Source of the DNA: Pseudoalteromonas prydzensis
GTDB lineage: Bacteria; Pseudomonadota; Gammaproteobacteria; Enterobacterales; Alteromonadaceae
Direction of reading: 5' to 3'
Assembly: GCF_011050055.1 (NCBI RefSeq)
Contig: NZ_DRGM01000125.1
Location: forward strand, 1-59,297
Length of the DNA stretch: 59,297 nucleotides
The notes below the pieces were generated by a model. That model had not been told where the DNA came from, made no database searches, and was given only the letters and a program-made list of their open reading frames with translations. Numbering within the stretch: position 1 is the stretch's first letter; each line of letters begins with the position of its first letter. Below, one piece after another: positions 36,903 to 47,419 of this stretch. The translations under genes and the position numbers were made by a program.

Positions 36903-36926
36903 GTATATGTTATAAAGTAAGGATGC

Positions 36927-38759
36927 TTAAGCTGCTAGTTTGCTTGCAACCCATTGATCAACAAAGCTCTCAAGTACGTTTAGTGGCACTGCGCCATTTT
37001 TAAGTACTACATCGTGGAATTGGCGAATATCAAACTTGTCACCCAGTTTAACTTTTGCCGCTTCACGAAGCTCTAAAATCTTCAGCATACCCACTTTGTA
37101 AGCCGTTGCTTGTGAAGGCATTACAATGTGACGCTCAACCATTTTAACGCCGTCAGACGTCGCGTTTGGTGTGTTATTTACGTAGTAATCAATACCTTGT
37201 TGGCGAGTCCACTTCATTTCGTGAATACCTGTATCAACCACTAAGCGACATGCACGCCATAGCTCCATCGATAAACGACCAAAGTCAGAATAAGGGTCTG
37301 CGTACATGCCCATTTCTTTTGGTAATAACTCTGAGTACAAGCCCCAACCTTCGATATAGGCTGTGTAGCCACCGAATTTACGGAACTTAGGCACGCCTTC
37401 CAGCTCTTGCGAAATAGCTATTTGCATATGGTGACCCGGAATACCTTCGTGGTAAGCCAGCGCTTCCATTTGATAGGTTGGCATTGCTTCCATATCGTAA
37501 AGGTTTGCGTAGTAAATACCAGGGCGTGAACCATCTGGTGCAGGCTGTTGATAAAATGCTTTACCAGCCGCTTTTTCGCGGAATGCTTCAACACGTTTAA
37601 CAACCATGTCGGCTTTAGGCTTAACAATGAAGAGCTCATCTAAGTGTGATTTCATGGTATTGATAAGCGCCGTGGCTTCGTCAAGGTATTGCTGCTTGCC
37701 TGCTTCAGTATTAGGTAAGTAAAATTGCTTATCGGTTTTCATAAACTGCATAAAGGCTTGTAAATCGCCTTTAAAGCCAACTTTTTCTTTGATTTGGCGC
37801 ATTTCATCATGAATACGTGATACTTCAGCTAAACCGATAGTGTGGATTTCTTTCGCTGTTAAATCCGTGGTGGTGGTACGCGCTAACGCATTATTGTAAA
37901 ACGCTTCGCCGTCAGGGAACTTCCACGCCCCATCGCGATCATCAGCACGTTTTTCCAGCTGTGCTAAGTAATTAATTAACTTAGAATAAGATGGCTTAAC
38001 CGCCGCTTTGAGGGCTTTTTCAGCGTCTGTAATTAGCGCGTCTTTATCAGCTTGAGCAATTTCAAGTGCAGTTACTTTGCGTTTAAAGTCGGCAAGTAAG
38101 GTTGAATCATCACCTTGTTCAAATGGCGCACCGTGAATGATATTTTTGCTTGAATCAATCACATGTGGGAATACAAATTTAGGAGCGATAATGCCTTTAT
38201 CGGCACGTACTTCTAAATCGGTGATCAGTTGATCAATTACCGTGGTTACGCCATTCAAACGTGAGATGTACGCTTTGGCATCGGCCACATCAGAAATTTG
38301 GTGCTGATTGATTAAAAATGCTGGGATCATCGAGTGAGTACCAAACATTTGGTTTACCGGGTAGTTGTGGTAACGCCATTTAAAGTCAGCGATGCTTTCT
38401 TCAAGGTCTTGTTTTTTTAAGTCATAGCTAACTTTTGTGGTGTCATCTAGCAAGTCACGATTAATTGCGTTTAATGCCACTAAATCATCTTTGGTTTGTT
38501 GATGATCTTTTAGTATGCGTGCTTCGCTGCCGTCATCCCATTTGTCGTAGTCTTGTTTGATACCCATGTATGTTTGATAAACCGGGCTGCTCATCACATC
38601 ACGATTAAAGGTATCTTCGAAAAATGCATTGGCTTTGTCTATTTCACTTTGCACTGGCTGTGTTTGTACAACGGCTGTGCTTGATTGCTCAGGTGTTTGC
38701 TGGCAACCACCTAACAGTGCAATACTCACTGCGGCGGCGATAAAGGTAAGTTTACGCAT
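36927..38759 (-). CDS. DUF885-family lipoprotein metallopeptidase
   Basis: A 610-residue protein with a lipoprotein signal (lipobox LLGGC, within the first 20 residues) and the family hallmark HEGIPGHH (about 437-444), a zinc-peptidase-like HExxxxH motif, plus downstream FGGYTAYIEGW that supplies the Glu. It is expected to be an envelope-anchored peptidase of unknown substrate. The start at 38759 fits the signal peptide; the frame extends to 38786. Transcribed alone with its own terminator. Confidence 0.88.
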   Translation of the reverse strand: MRKLTFIAAAVSIALLGGCQQTPEQSSTAVVQTQPVQSEIDKANAFFEDTFNRDVMSSPVYQTYMGIKQDYDKWDDGSEARILKDHQQTKDDLVALNAINRDLLDDTTKVSYDLKKQDLEESIADFKWRYHNYPVNQMFGTHSMIPAFLINQHQISDVADAKAYISRLNGVTTVIDQLITDLEVRADKGIIAPKFVFPHVIDSSKNIIHGAPFEQGDDSTLLADFKRKVTALEIAQADKDALITDAEKALKAAVKPSYSKLINYLAQLEKRADDRDGAWKFPDGEAFYNNALARTTTTDLTAKEIHTIGLAEVSRIHDEMRQIKEKVGFKGDLQAFMQFMKTDKQFYLPNTEAGKQQYLDEATALINTMKSHLDELFIVKPKADMVVKRVEAFREKAAGKAFYQQPAPDGSRPGIYYANLYDMEAMPTYQMEALAYHEGIPGHHMQIAISQELEGVPKFRKFGGYTAYIEGWGLYSELLPKEMGMYADPYSDFGRLSMELWRACRLVVDTGIHEMKWTRQQGIDYYVNNTPNATSDGVKMVERHIVMPSQATAYKVGMLKILELREAAKVKLGDKFDIRQFHDVVLKNGAVPLNVLESFVDQWVASKLAA

Positions 38760-38839
38760 GTTTTCCCTTTTGTTGTTAGAAACCATTAAAGGTTGTTAAT
38801 TATTATTAAAATGAGTCATTACCAATGCTTGACTGGCAA

Positions 38840-39976
38840 TTACACAAATAACTCTAGCAGATCATTTAAAAAACGATGACCTTTTTGGCTTACCTGCCAA
38901 TGACTATCCGTTTGCTCAAGCAAACCTTTAGCCACTGCTTGTTGCAGTGCGTCAGCTTGGCTTTGCAGCGGTAATTGAGTTAACGCTGTGAAGTCACTAA
39001 TTGGGCAGGCTTCAAATAACCGTAAGCGATTCATAAAGAATTCAAACGGTAAGTCGTGCTGTGCAACTGGCCACTGTTTAAATAAATAGGGCTTAGCTAA
39101 ATCCATATAACCGCGAGGATGTTTTACTTTCTCAGTGCGGGTAATGATGCCTGTTTTAGCATCGGTTACCTTACCATGGGCACCACAACCAATGCCTAAA
39201 TAATCGCCAAAGCGCCAATAATTCAAGTTATGTTGGCATTGAAAGCCCGGTTTTGCATAGCCGGAAATTTCATATTGCTGATAACCTGCCTCAGCAAGTA
39301 AGGCTTGGCCTTGCTCTTGAATATCCCATAAGGTGTCATCGGCCGGTAACGTTGGCGGTTTCGAGGCAAATTGGGTATTGGCCTCAATCGTTAATTGATA
39401 CCACGAAATATGCGGTGGATTAAGGGCGATGACTTTTTTCAAGTCGCTCAGCGCATCAATAACAGATTGCCCCGGTAAGCCGTGCATTAAATCAAGGTTA
39501 AAGCTGTTTAAACCCGCTTCATGGGCTTGCTCGGCGGCATATATGGCTTCATCGGCGCCGTGAATACGCCCCAGCGCTTTGAGCTTATCGTCTTGCATGC
39601 TTTGCACGCCAATCGAAATACGATTAATGCCAGCTGCCACATAGTCTTTAAAGCGGCCTGTTTCCACGGTGCCGGGGTTGGCTTCTAAGGTGATCTCGCA
39701 GTTTTCACTTAGACCAATTAATGAATCCACCGCCGTTAATAAATTAACGTAGGCCTCACCAGTTAATAAGCTAGGTGTGCCACCGCCGATAAAGATTGAA
39801 TGAATTTTACGTCCTTGCACTAAGTGCAGATCGGTTTTTAAATCATCAATTAAATGCTGCACATATTCCTTTTCAGGGATCTCACCTTTTTGACCATGAC
39901 TATTAAAATCACAATATGGGCACTTTTGCACGCACCAAGGCACGTGCACGTATAAACTTAATGGTGGTAAATTCAC
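38840..39976 (-). CDS. hemW: HemW, radical-SAM heme chaperone
   Basis: The 378-residue radical-SAM protein has the cluster motif C15-x3-C19-x2-C22 (CVQKCPYC) and the GGGTPS segment. It has the C-terminal HemW domain. HemW binds heme and passes it to respiratory proteins; it is related to, but is not, the coproporphyrinogen oxidase HemN. It is the last gene of a minus-strand cluster and overlaps rdgB by four bases (ATGA). Confidence 0.94.
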   Translation of the reverse strand: MNLPPLSLYVHVPWCVQKCPYCDFNSHGQKGEIPEKEYVQHLIDDLKTDLHLVQGRKIHSIFIGGGTPSLLTGEAYVNLLTAVDSLIGLSENCEITLEANPGTVETGRFKDYVAAGINRISIGVQSMQDDKLKALGRIHGADEAIYAAEQAHEAGLNSFNLDLMHGLPGQSVIDALSDLKKVIALNPPHISWYQLTIEANTQFASKPPTLPADDTLWDIQEQGQALLAEAGYQQYEISGYAKPGFQCQHNLNYWRFGDYLGIGCGAHGKVTDAKTGIITRTEKVKHPRGYMDLAKPYLFKQWPVAQHDLPFEFFMNRLRLFEACPISDFTALTQLPLQSQADALQQAVAKGLLEQTDSHWQVSQKGHRFLNDLLELFV

Positions 39977-40572
39977 AGGCCGCCTTTAAGCTTAAGCTCT
40001 GACAGTAACTGTTGTAATGCCTGACCACGATGGCTAACGGCATTTTTTTGCTGTTTAGTCAGTTGCGCACTGGTGCATTCAAGTTCTGGCACATAAAAAA
40101 TAGGGTCGTAACCAAAACCACCTTGGCCGTTTTGAGCTAAGGTAATTTGACCTTCCCAGCTAGCACTGCAAATCAGTGGGGTTGGGTCATCGGCGTGACG
40201 CATTAATACCAGCACACACCAAAACCGTGCACTGCGGTTTGGGTTATCAGCAAGTTCGCTTAATAATTTATCAATATTGTCTTGATCGCTAGCGCCTTCG
40301 CCAGCAAAACGTGCTGAGTAAACGCCAGGGGCACCGTTTAATCCATCTACCTCTAAACCTGAGTCATCGGCTATGGCTGGTAGGCCAGTAATTTTTGCAG
40401 CATGGCGGGCTTTAATAATGGCATTTTCAACAAAGGTGCTGCCAGTTTCGGCCACTTCTGGCACGTTAAAGTCGCTTTGCGGCACTACGTTGATTGCAAG
40501 CTGGCTTAGCATCTGCGCTAACTCGTTGACTTTGCCTTGGTTACCGGAGGCTAAAACTAAGGTTTTTTTCAT
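39973..40572 (-). CDS. rdgB: RdgB, XTP/dITP diphosphatase
   Basis: The 199-residue house-cleaning enzyme has the N-terminal substrate motif [24 protein letters not shown], and the C-terminal VSHRGQAL. It removes non-canonical purine triphosphates (ITP, XTP, dITP). It lies three bases after the stop of the DUF4426 gene and overlaps hemW, so translation is coupled. Confidence 0.95.
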   Translation of the reverse strand: MKKTLVLASGNQGKVNELAQMLSQLAINVVPQSDFNVPEVAETGSTFVENAIIKARHAAKITGLPAIADDSGLEVDGLNGAPGVYSARFAGEGASDQDNIDKLLSELADNPNRSARFWCVLVLMRHADDPTPLICSASWEGQITLAQNGQGGFGYDPIFYVPELECTSAQLTKQQKNAVSHRGQALQQLLSELKLKGGL

Positions 40573-40575
40573 GGT

Positions 40576-41019
40576 TTAATCTACGTAAAATTTTTGCTGG
40601 AATTGCAGCTTTTGAAATTGCTTACCTTGCTGTATTTCAACTTCAAAGCGCAGGATTTCTTCGTTAGTAAAATCAACTTGCGCAAGGTAGTAAATTGAGT
40701 CGCCTTCAATCACTTCTTTAAAGTCTAAGGTTTGCTTATTCCCCAGCAAATTCCTAGCTGTACCTTTAAGGGTGGCGGTTTGCGCTGTCGCATCAGCATC
40801 GGCTTGCAGAATTGAAATATTCACAATACCCTTATAACCACTGCGTTCTAGGCCATAGGTTTTGGCAATTTGTGGTTGAATAAAGGTTGACGGAAATGCA
40901 ATGTAATGTACGTGCCATGGGCCGAGTTCTTTGTATTGTGCACCTTGCATTTGTTCACTGTGAGCACTAAAAGTAATGCCTGCTAATGCAAAGAATAAAA
41001 TACTGACTATTTGTTTCAT
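40576..41019 (-). CDS. DUF4426 secreted protein
   Basis: A 147-residue protein with a signal peptide (about 1-21) and the opening GPWHVHYIAFPSTFIQP, typical of DUF4426, a periplasmic family found in this gene neighbourhood (between yggT and rdgB) in gammaproteobacteria. It looks like a beta-rich domain. Function is unknown. Confidence 0.85.
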   Translation of the reverse strand: MKQIVSILFFALAGITFSAHSEQMQGAQYKELGPWHVHYIAFPSTFIQPQIAKTYGLERSGYKGIVNISILQADADATAQTATLKGTARNLLGNKQTLDFKEVIEGDSIYYLAQVDFTNEEILRFEVEIQQGKQFQKLQFQQKFYVD

Positions 41020-41036
41020 AGGAAGCTCTTAAGTAA

Positions 41037-41056
41037 GAGGCCTAATAATAGGCCTC
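41037..41056. terminator. Hairpin between yggT and the DUF4426 gene
   Basis: A perfect eight-base-pair stem GAGGCCTA / TAGGCCTC with a four-base loop. The following sequence is only moderately T-rich, so it may be a weak terminator or attenuator inside the cluster. Confidence 0.5.
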
Positions 41057-41072
41057 GGTGAGAATAATGTGA

Positions 41073-41606
41073 TTAACGAATTAAATCCATAAACAAAAAT
41101 TGGGCAAATTGCAGTGCAATAATTAACACTAAAATTGATAAATCTAAGCCACCTAGCGGAGGTAATACTTTACGAATAGGTTTAAGCATTGGCTCTGTTA
41201 GTTGCTGAAAAACTGCTTCGATCGGATTGTTGCCTTGGCTTACCCAGCTTAATAACGCGCGAATAACTAACACCCAAAACAGCAAGTTTAAGCCTTCTTT
41301 AATCACAGTTACTAACGCATTTAAAAGTACAAAGCCAAGCTCCCATGTCGCACCGACTAACAAGATCAGCGCGGTAATTTTTGCAACGGCGACAATGAAC
41401 GCCAGTAATAATGAGGCTAAGTCTAGGCCACCGAAGCCTGGAATAATTTTACGCAGTGGGTTAACAGCAAATGAAGTGGCTTTGACCACAAACTGACTCA
41501 ACGGATTGTAAAAATCAGCCTTGGCGGCTTGTAGCCAAAAGCGCATTAATACGACCATTAAAAATAGATCGAATAATGTGCTTATTAAAAATTGCATGGC
41601 GTTCAT
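41073..41606 (-). CDS. YggT-family membrane protein
   Basis: The 177-residue protein consists of two copies of the YggT unit: helix pairs around LRKIIPGFGGLDLASLLLAF and LKPIRKVLPPLGGLDLSIL. It is an inner-membrane protein, always near proC in many gammaproteobacteria. Its role is not firmly known; osmotic stress or septum-related functions have been suggested for homologs. Confidence 0.92.
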   Translation of the reverse strand: MNAMQFLISTLFDLFLMVVLMRFWLQAAKADFYNPLSQFVVKATSFAVNPLRKIIPGFGGLDLASLLLAFIVAVAKITALILLVGATWELGFVLLNALVTVIKEGLNLLFWVLVIRALLSWVSQGNNPIEAVFQQLTEPMLKPIRKVLPPLGGLDLSILVLIIALQFAQFLFMDLIR

Positions 41607-41664
41607 AACGTACCTTAATTAAAAAACCGTAAACATAAATTGGGCTAAAAGCTTAGCAATGCTT

Positions 41665-42486
41665 TTAAAGTTCTTGTTCCATTTGCTCAGCACGTGCAAT
41701 ACAGGCATCCATCGCATAGGCTACGGTGGCTGTTAGGCCTTGTGCTTTTAAATGTTCAACGGCTGCATGGGTGGTGCCGCCTTTTGATGTCACATTAGCA
41801 CGTAATTGTGAAATACTAATTTCAGGCTGTGATACTGCCATTTCAGCTGCGCCTAGTGCGGTTTGTTGTACTAAACGGCGCGCGTCTGCATCGCTAAAGC
41901 CCAGTGCTTTGGCTTTTTCTTCTATGGCTTCCATAAATAAGAAAAAGTAAGCCGGTGATGAACCCGTTACAGCAATAACATCGTTAATTTGTGACTCTTG
42001 CTCAACCCACACCGCAATACCTGTACATTCAAATACTTGTTGCACAAATTCGTGTTCTTGCTCGGTTTCGCCGGCACCAAATAAACCTGATACACCGCGC
42101 CCTAATAGAGACGGGGTATTTGGCATGCAACGCACCATTTTAACGTCTTGACCGAGCATTTCACGTAATCGCTTAACGGTTAAGCCTGCGGCAACAGAAA
42201 TAAATAGCTTATCGCTAAAATCGATACCCGAATCTTGAAATGATTGGCATAAATCACCCATCATTTGCGGCTTTACAGACAACACAATAACATCGGCATC
42301 GCGCAGTGCTGCGTTGTTATCTGCGGTGGTTTTAACCCCGAAATCTGCTGCTACCTTAGCGAGTTTTTCTTGGTTACGATTTGTTGCAATAATATTCGAT
42401 GCAGCAAATCCTTTTTTTACCATGCCGCCAATAATGGCGTAGCTCATATTACCTGTGCCTATGAATGCGATTGTTTTATCTGACAT
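41665..42486 (-). CDS. proC: ProC, pyrroline-5-carboxylate reductase
   Basis: The 273-residue enzyme has the NAD(P)-binding motif IGTGNMSYAIIGGM, CMPNTP, and the ProC signature SPAYFFLFMEA...VTSKGGTTHAAVEHL. It catalyses the last step of proline synthesis. It lies 15 bases after yggS and before yggT, the conserved order. Confidence 0.95.
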   Translation of the reverse strand: MSDKTIAFIGTGNMSYAIIGGMVKKGFAASNIIATNRNQEKLAKVAADFGVKTTADNNAALRDADVIVLSVKPQMMGDLCQSFQDSGIDFSDKLFISVAAGLTVKRLREMLGQDVKMVRCMPNTPSLLGRGVSGLFGAGETEQEHEFVQQVFECTGIAVWVEQESQINDVIAVTGSSPAYFFLFMEAIEEKAKALGFSDADARRLVQQTALGAAEMAVSQPEISISQLRANVTSKGGTTHAAVEHLKAQGLTATVAYAMDACIARAEQMEQEL

Positions 42487-42501
42487 ATCTTAGTTATCAC
42501 C

Positions 42502-43188
42502 TTAGCTTCGTTGGCCAAAAATATCCGTGCCGATGCGTACCATGGTTGAGCCTGCTGCAATCGCAGCCTCTACATCGCCACTCATCCCCATCGACAAGGT
42601 GTCTATTTGAGGATATTGGGCTTTAAGTCTATCAAAGCAAGCCCGTAATTGCTCAAAATATTGTATTTGTTGTTGTTGAACATCGGTTTTGGCTGGGATG
42701 GCCATCACGCCACGTAATTCTAAATTCGGACAATGCTGAATAAATTCAGCGAGGCTTGCAAGTTTATCGGGATGGCAGCCTGATTTTGAGTCTTCCAAGC
42801 TGATATTTACTTGGATCAGTACTTTTAAAGGGGCTTTATCTGCGGGTCTTTGCTCGTTTAAGCGTTTGGCAATTTTTTCACGTTCGATACTCTGCACCCA
42901 ATCAAAATGTTCAGCCACTGCCGCCGTTTTATTTGATTGAATTGGGCCAATGAAATGCCAAACGATATCGCTATAATTTGCTAGTTGGGTTATTTTATCA
43001 ACAGCTTCTTGAACGTATGACTCACCAAATTCTCGGTGACCTTGTTGATAAGCCGCTAGAATGAAATCAGCAGGTTTGGTTTTTGATACTGCCAACAAGC
43101 AGACATCGTGTTCATTACGATGATGTTTTTTTGCCGCTAGGGCAATTCTAGCATAGGCGGACTTAAGTCGTTCTGCTATTGTAACCAT
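42502..43188 (-). CDS. yggS: YggS, PLP-binding homeostasis protein
   Basis: The 228-residue alanine-racemase-like barrel binds pyridoxal phosphate through Lys in LAVSKTKP. The C-terminal SMGMSGDVEAAIAAGSTMVRIGTDIFG is the family signature. The start at 43188 is chosen by length against E. coli YggS; the frame to 43215 would bring it to within two bases of the divergent pilT start. It tunes free PLP and amino-acid metabolism. Confidence 0.94.
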   Translation of the reverse strand: MVTIAERLKSAYARIALAAKKHHRNEHDVCLLAVSKTKPADFILAAYQQGHREFGESYVQEAVDKITQLANYSDIVWHFIGPIQSNKTAAVAEHFDWVQSIEREKIAKRLNEQRPADKAPLKVLIQVNISLEDSKSGCHPDKLASLAEFIQHCPNLELRGVMAIPAKTDVQQQQIQYFEQLRACFDRLKAQYPQIDTLSMGMSGDVEAAIAAGSTMVRIGTDIFGQRS

Positions 43189-43217
43189 ATAATTATCAGT
43201 TAGTTGTGGAGTCATAA

Positions 43218-44258
43218 ATGGATATTACCGAATTATTGGCCTTTAGTGTGCAGCACAAAGCATCCGATTTACACTTATCATCAGGGGTTGCGCCAATGAT
43301 CCGTGTTGATGGTGATGTGCGACGTATTAATATACCAGCGCTGGAAAACAAAGATGTGAACAGCCTAGTTTACGATATTATGAACGATAATCAACGCAAG
43401 GACTATGAACAAAATCTTGAAGTGGATTTTTCGTTTGAAGTGCCAAATTTAGCACGTTTTCGTGTTAATGCCTTTAACTCAAATCGAGGCCCCGCAGCTG
43501 TCTTTCGTACCATTCCCAGTGAAGTGCTGACGCTTGATGATTTAGGTGCGCCGGATATCTTTAAAACTATCTCAGATACGCCGCGTGGTTTAGTGTTGGT
43601 AACAGGACCAACAGGCTCTGGTAAATCGACCACCTTGGCTGCGATGGTGGATCATATAAACCAACACAAACATCATCATATTTTAACCATCGAAGATCCC
43701 ATCGAGTTTGTGCACGACAATAAACTATCACTAATTAACCAGCGAGAAGTGCATCGCGATACACATAGTTTTTCGAATGCGCTGCGCAGTGCTTTACGTG
43801 AAGACCCTGATGTTATTTTGGTTGGTGAGTTGCGTGATTTAGAAACCATTCGCCTTGCTATGACCGCCGCTGAAACCGGTCATTTAGTATTTGGTACACT
43901 GCATACTACGTCAGCGCCAAAAACTATTGACCGTATTATCGATGTGTTTCCTGGTGAAGAAAAAAGTATGATCCGCTCAATGCTTTCAGAGTCGTTACGT
44001 GCGGTTATTTCACAAACTTTATTGAAAAAAATTGGTGGCGGGCGAGTCGCAGCCCATGAAATTATGATTGCAGTGCCTGCGATCCGTAACCTGATCCGCG
44101 AAGATAAAATTGCGCAAATGTATTCGTCGATTCAAACTGGCGCATCGCATGGTATGCAAACCATGGATCAGTGTTTAATCAATTTAGTGAACCATGGTGT
44201 TGTTACCAATGCCGAAGCGCGTGCTAAAGCACAAGATAAAAATAATTTCGGCGGCTAG
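43218..44258 (+). CDS. pilT: PilT, type IV pilus retraction ATPase
   Basis: The 346-residue hexameric ATPase has Walker A GPTGSGKST (from about residue 130), the Asp-box ILTIEDPIEF and the PilT-type AIRNLIREDKIAQMYSSIQTG. It powers retraction of type IV pili for twitching and DNA uptake. Divergent from yggS; pilU follows after 18 bases. Confidence 0.96.
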   Translation: MDITELLAFSVQHKASDLHLSSGVAPMIRVDGDVRRINIPALENKDVNSLVYDIMNDNQRKDYEQNLEVDFSFEVPNLARFRVNAFNSNRGPAAVFRTIPSEVLTLDDLGAPDIFKTISDTPRGLVLVTGPTGSGKSTTLAAMVDHINQHKHHHILTIEDPIEFVHDNKLSLINQREVHRDTHSFSNALRSALREDPDVILVGELRDLETIRLAMTAAETGHLVFGTLHTTSAPKTIDRIIDVFPGEEKSMIRSMLSESLRAVISQTLLKKIGGGRVAAHEIMIAVPAIRNLIREDKIAQMYSSIQTGASHGMQTMDQCLINLVNHGVVTNAEARAKAQDKNNFGG

Positions 44259-44276
44259 GCCCAATAAGGAGCAGTA

Positions 44277-45407
44277 ATGACACATTCTCTTGATTACTTT
44301 TTACATTTGATGATTGAAAAGCAAGGTTCTGATTTATTTGTGTCAAGCCAATTGCCGGTCAGCGCTAAGATCAATGGTGAACTGATTGCACTCGGTGACG
44401 AAAAAATATCAGACGAGGAGTCGCTTGAGTTAGTTGAATCGGCGATGAGCGAAAAACAACAAGCAGAGTTTCATAATACCAAAGAATGTAATTTTGCAAT
44501 TGCGACAGATGAAGGACGTTTTAGGATCTCGGCATTTTGGCAACGCGACCGAGCGGGCATGGTTATACGTCGTATCGTTACGCAAATTCCTGAGGTTGCT
44601 GAGCTTGGTCTACCGTCGACATTGACCGATGTGATCATGGCTAAGCGTGGTTTAGTGCTGTTTGTCGGTGGCACTGGCACCGGTAAATCAACCTCATTGG
44701 CGGCTTTATTAGGTTATCGTAACCGTAATCAGCGCGGGCATATTTTGACCATTGAAGACCCGATTGAATTTGTTCATGAACATCGCAAAAGTATTATTAC
44801 TCAGCGTGAAGTCGGTCTTGATACGGAAAGTTTTGAGGCGGCGTTAAAAAGCTCCTTACGCCAAGCCCCCGATGTAATTTTAATTGGTGAAATACGTTCG
44901 CAAGAGACCATGGAATACGCACTTAGTTTTGCTGAAACTGGTCATTTATGTGTGGCTACATTACATGCCAATAACGCTAACCAAGCCATTGACCGTATTA
45001 TGCATTTAGTGCCTAAAGAAAAGCACGATAAGTTAAAATATGATCTATCTTTAAACTTACGGGCAATTATAGCGCAGCAGCTAGTGCCGACCGCAGATGG
45101 TAATGGTCGAGTAGCTGCTATCGAAATTTTATTGAATACCCCAATTGTCGGTGAGCTTATCAAAAAAGGTGATATTGGCGGTATTAAAGAGGCGATGGCC
45201 AAAGCCAAAGATATGGGCATGCAAACCTTTGATCAGGCATTGTTTGAATTGTATAAGCAGCAAAAAATTAACTACGCAGATGCTTTGCACCATGCCGACT
45301 CACCTAATGATTTACGGTTGATGATCAAACTTAGAAATAACGAACAGCAAGGGGCTGGTTTTTTACAGGGAGTAACCATTGACGGGTTAGAACCAAAAGG
45401 TCAGTAG
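44277..45407 (+). CDS. pilU: PilU, type IV pilus retraction ATPase accessory
   Basis: The 376-residue PilT-family ATPase has Walker A GGTGTGKST, the Asp-box ILTIEDPIEF and the C-terminal tail characteristic of PilU. It assists PilT in retraction. Close downstream of pilT; the next gene starts one base after its stop codon region, so it may be co-transcribed. Confidence 0.94.
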   Translation: MTHSLDYFLHLMIEKQGSDLFVSSQLPVSAKINGELIALGDEKISDEESLELVESAMSEKQQAEFHNTKECNFAIATDEGRFRISAFWQRDRAGMVIRRIVTQIPEVAELGLPSTLTDVIMAKRGLVLFVGGTGTGKSTSLAALLGYRNRNQRGHILTIEDPIEFVHEHRKSIITQREVGLDTESFEAALKSSLRQAPDVILIGEIRSQETMEYALSFAETGHLCVATLHANNANQAIDRIMHLVPKEKHDKLKYDLSLNLRAIIAQQLVPTADGNGRVAAIEILLNTPIVGELIKKGDIGGIKEAMAKAKDMGMQTFDQALFELYKQQKINYADALHHADSPNDLRLMIKLRNNEQQGAGFLQGVTIDGLEPKGQ

Positions 45408-45408
45408 T

Positions 45409-46326
45409 ATGAATAAGTGCATAAAATGGTTACTGGTCACGGTTGTGATATGGCTTGTTGGTGCACCAGTTTATGCCATGGCGATACAGACAGAGCAATC
45501 CATCGGCATTTTTATTCGGGATGATGTGTATCATGACTACACGCGTTTTTTAGTGGGTAGACAGCCACAAGACATCACTGATTTTAGTGGCCAGTTTATT
45601 CGCCGTGATGTAGTCGATATGATCATCGCCCAACAAGCCTTGCATTTAGGAGGCTTTGATAAAACTTTTAATTATCAAGTTGGTAAAATTAACTTTCGTA
45701 ATACCAAACTGTTAGAGCAAGGTGGATTACTGATAAGTTTTGATACCTATTGGTACGAAGACGCTAAATCACTGGCCGATAAAGTATATATAAGTAATGC
45801 GGTGATCCGTAAAGGTGAGTATTTTGCGGGGATTTTTGCATCACCACACAATAAAAAAGTATTTAATCTACATACCTTATCTGATTTTAATCAGCTAACC
45901 AGTGTTTCTACACCGCGTTGGCGAACTGACTGGAAAACCTTATCGCAATTGCCCTTAAAAGAGTTAGTTGCCGAAGATGAATGGCTCAGTCAAGTGCGCA
46001 TGGTATCGATGCAATGGGTAGACTTTATGTTAATGCCATTGATGCCACAGCTGAATAACCAATATGTACTAGAAGATATTGTTTTACAAGCGATACCTAA
46101 TATACTGATATTGTTAGATGATAGTCGTCACTTTGTGATATCAAAACGCCATCCCGATGGCGCTCAGGCTTTTCAAGCATTGCAAAAAGGCTTAAAAATA
46201 CTACGACAACAAGGCGCGATAGAAAAAGCTTATCGCCAAGCTGGATTTATTCCTGACTTGAGTGAGCAGCTTATTATTAACCTACCACTTACCCGTAAGC
46301 TTGCTCAAAGAAGCTTTCTAAAATAA
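45409..46326 (+). CDS. Secreted protein, solute-binding-like (unknown ligand)
   Basis: A 305-residue protein with a signal peptide (about 1-25) and a mature part that resembles family-3 solute-binding proteins in length and in its C-terminal [23 protein letters not shown] segment. I recognise no specific family. Nearly touching pilU (1 base apart), so it is probably in the pilT-pilU transcript. Its 3' end overlaps the end of the convergent ruvX by 38 bases. Confidence 0.65.
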   Translation: MNKCIKWLLVTVVIWLVGAPVYAMAIQTEQSIGIFIRDDVYHDYTRFLVGRQPQDITDFSGQFIRRDVVDMIIAQQALHLGGFDKTFNYQVGKINFRNTKLLEQGGLLISFDTYWYEDAKSLADKVYISNAVIRKGEYFAGIFASPHNKKVFNLHTLSDFNQLTSVSTPRWRTDWKTLSQLPLKELVAEDEWLSQVRMVSMQWVDFMLMPLMPQLNNQYVLEDIVLQAIPNILILLDDSRHFVISKRHPDGAQAFQALQKGLKILRQQGAIEKAYRQAGFIPDLSEQLIINLPLTRKLAQRSFLK

Positions 46327-46735
46327 TAACAGCCGACATATTATCCACATTACCTTTGCCTAAGCTACGGTAACCGCCTTGCGCAAATAATCGTGCTTTG
46401 GCATCTGCGGTGGTTAAACGTTCGTCTTGGGTCTCTACAGGCAGCCCATAGTGATTATGTAAGCGGTTGGCAAACTTTTTAGCTTTAAAGGTGACTTCTT
46501 GGTTGGTGCCATCCATATTAAGCGGTAAACCGACGACGAGTAGATCAGGTTGCCACTCATCGACATGCTTTTTAATAAAATCCCAATTTGGTATGCCATC
46601 TTTGGCTTTGATCGCAGTGAGACTTGATGCGGTACCCGTTAACTCTTGGCCGATAGCAACACCAATGCTGGTGGTGCCAAAATCAAAGCCCATCACGGTA
46701 CGCTCACCTTTGGGCTTTAGTTGTTTTTTAGTCAT
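46289..46735 (-). CDS. ruvX: RuvX/YqgF, putative pre-16S rRNA nuclease
   Basis: The 148-residue RNase-H-like protein has the first Asp in [29 protein letters not shown] and the last acidic position. In E. coli the homolog YqgF finishes the 5' end of 16S rRNA. Last gene of the rsmE-gshB-yqgE-ruvX cluster; the end overlaps the convergent secreted protein gene. Confidence 0.94.
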   Translation of the reverse strand: MTKKQLKPKGERTVMGFDFGTTSIGVAIGQELTGTASSLTAIKAKDGIPNWDFIKKHVDEWQPDLLVVGLPLNMDGTNQEVTFKAKKFANRLHNHYGLPVETQDERLTTADAKARLFAQGGYRSLGKGNVDNMSAVIILESFFEQAYG

Positions 46736-46771
46736 GCTAGCTCTGTGCTTTAAAATTGTGCTTGACCACGC

Positions 46772-47329
46772 TTATGCGTGGCCAGCCTCTGAACTTAATT
46801 GGCTAATATCAAATCCGAGTGTCGCGACTGCTTTTTCCCAGCGCTGCTCAATCGGTGTGTTAAAAATAATATCGGGATCGGCTTTTATAATTAGCCAGGA
46901 GTTTTCAAGTAGCTCTTGTTCGAGTTGGCCTTGCTCCCAACCAGAATAACCGAGCGTAATAATAAACTGCTCTGGCGCTTGAGCGGTGGTTAAACTTGCC
47001 AACACATCTTTGGATGTGGTGATCATAATTTCGCTGCTGAGTTCTTGGCTTGCGCTATAACCTGCTTTTGGCGAATGCAGTACAAAACCACGGTCGGTTT
47101 TTACAGGTCCTCCAGCAAATACCGCAACACTTGCAGCTTGGGTGGATTTGTCGTTATCAATCTCTATTTTGTCGAGCAAGTCGCCGACAGTAATATTGAT
47201 CGGCTGATTGATCACCAGCCCCATAGCCCCGTCTTCATTGTGCTCACAAATATACGCGACAGCACGTTTAAAAAAAGGGTCTTGCATTGATGGCATTGCG
47301 ATTAAAAAATGATTTTCTAATGATTGCAT
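46772..47329 (-). CDS. YqgE/AlgH family protein
   Basis: The 185-residue protein opens SLENHFLIAMPSMQDPFFKRAV and contains GLVINQP, GGPV and LGYSGWEQGQLE, the signatures of DUF179 (YqgE/AlgH). It lies between gshB and ruvX as in most gammaproteobacteria. Function is not firmly known. Confidence 0.93.
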   Translation of the reverse strand: MQSLENHFLIAMPSMQDPFFKRAVAYICEHNEDGAMGLVINQPINITVGDLLDKIEIDNDKSTQAASVAVFAGGPVKTDRGFVLHSPKAGYSASQELSSEIMITTSKDVLASLTTAQAPEQFIITLGYSGWEQGQLEQELLENSWLIIKADPDIIFNTPIEQRWEKAVATLGFDISQLSSEAGHA

Positions 47330-47419
47330 AACGATACCCCTTTATTATTTAACTTAAATTTCGGAAAATAAATTTATCTCAAGCAGTTATTTAGTCAATT
47401 TTAGTATGGCATAGTTTAG

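Noticed and set aside
38840..39976. Oxygen-independent coproporphyrinogen oxidase HemN
   Set aside because: The 378-residue length, CxxxCxxC at residue 15 and position after rdgB fit HemW, the heme chaperone, not the longer HemN.
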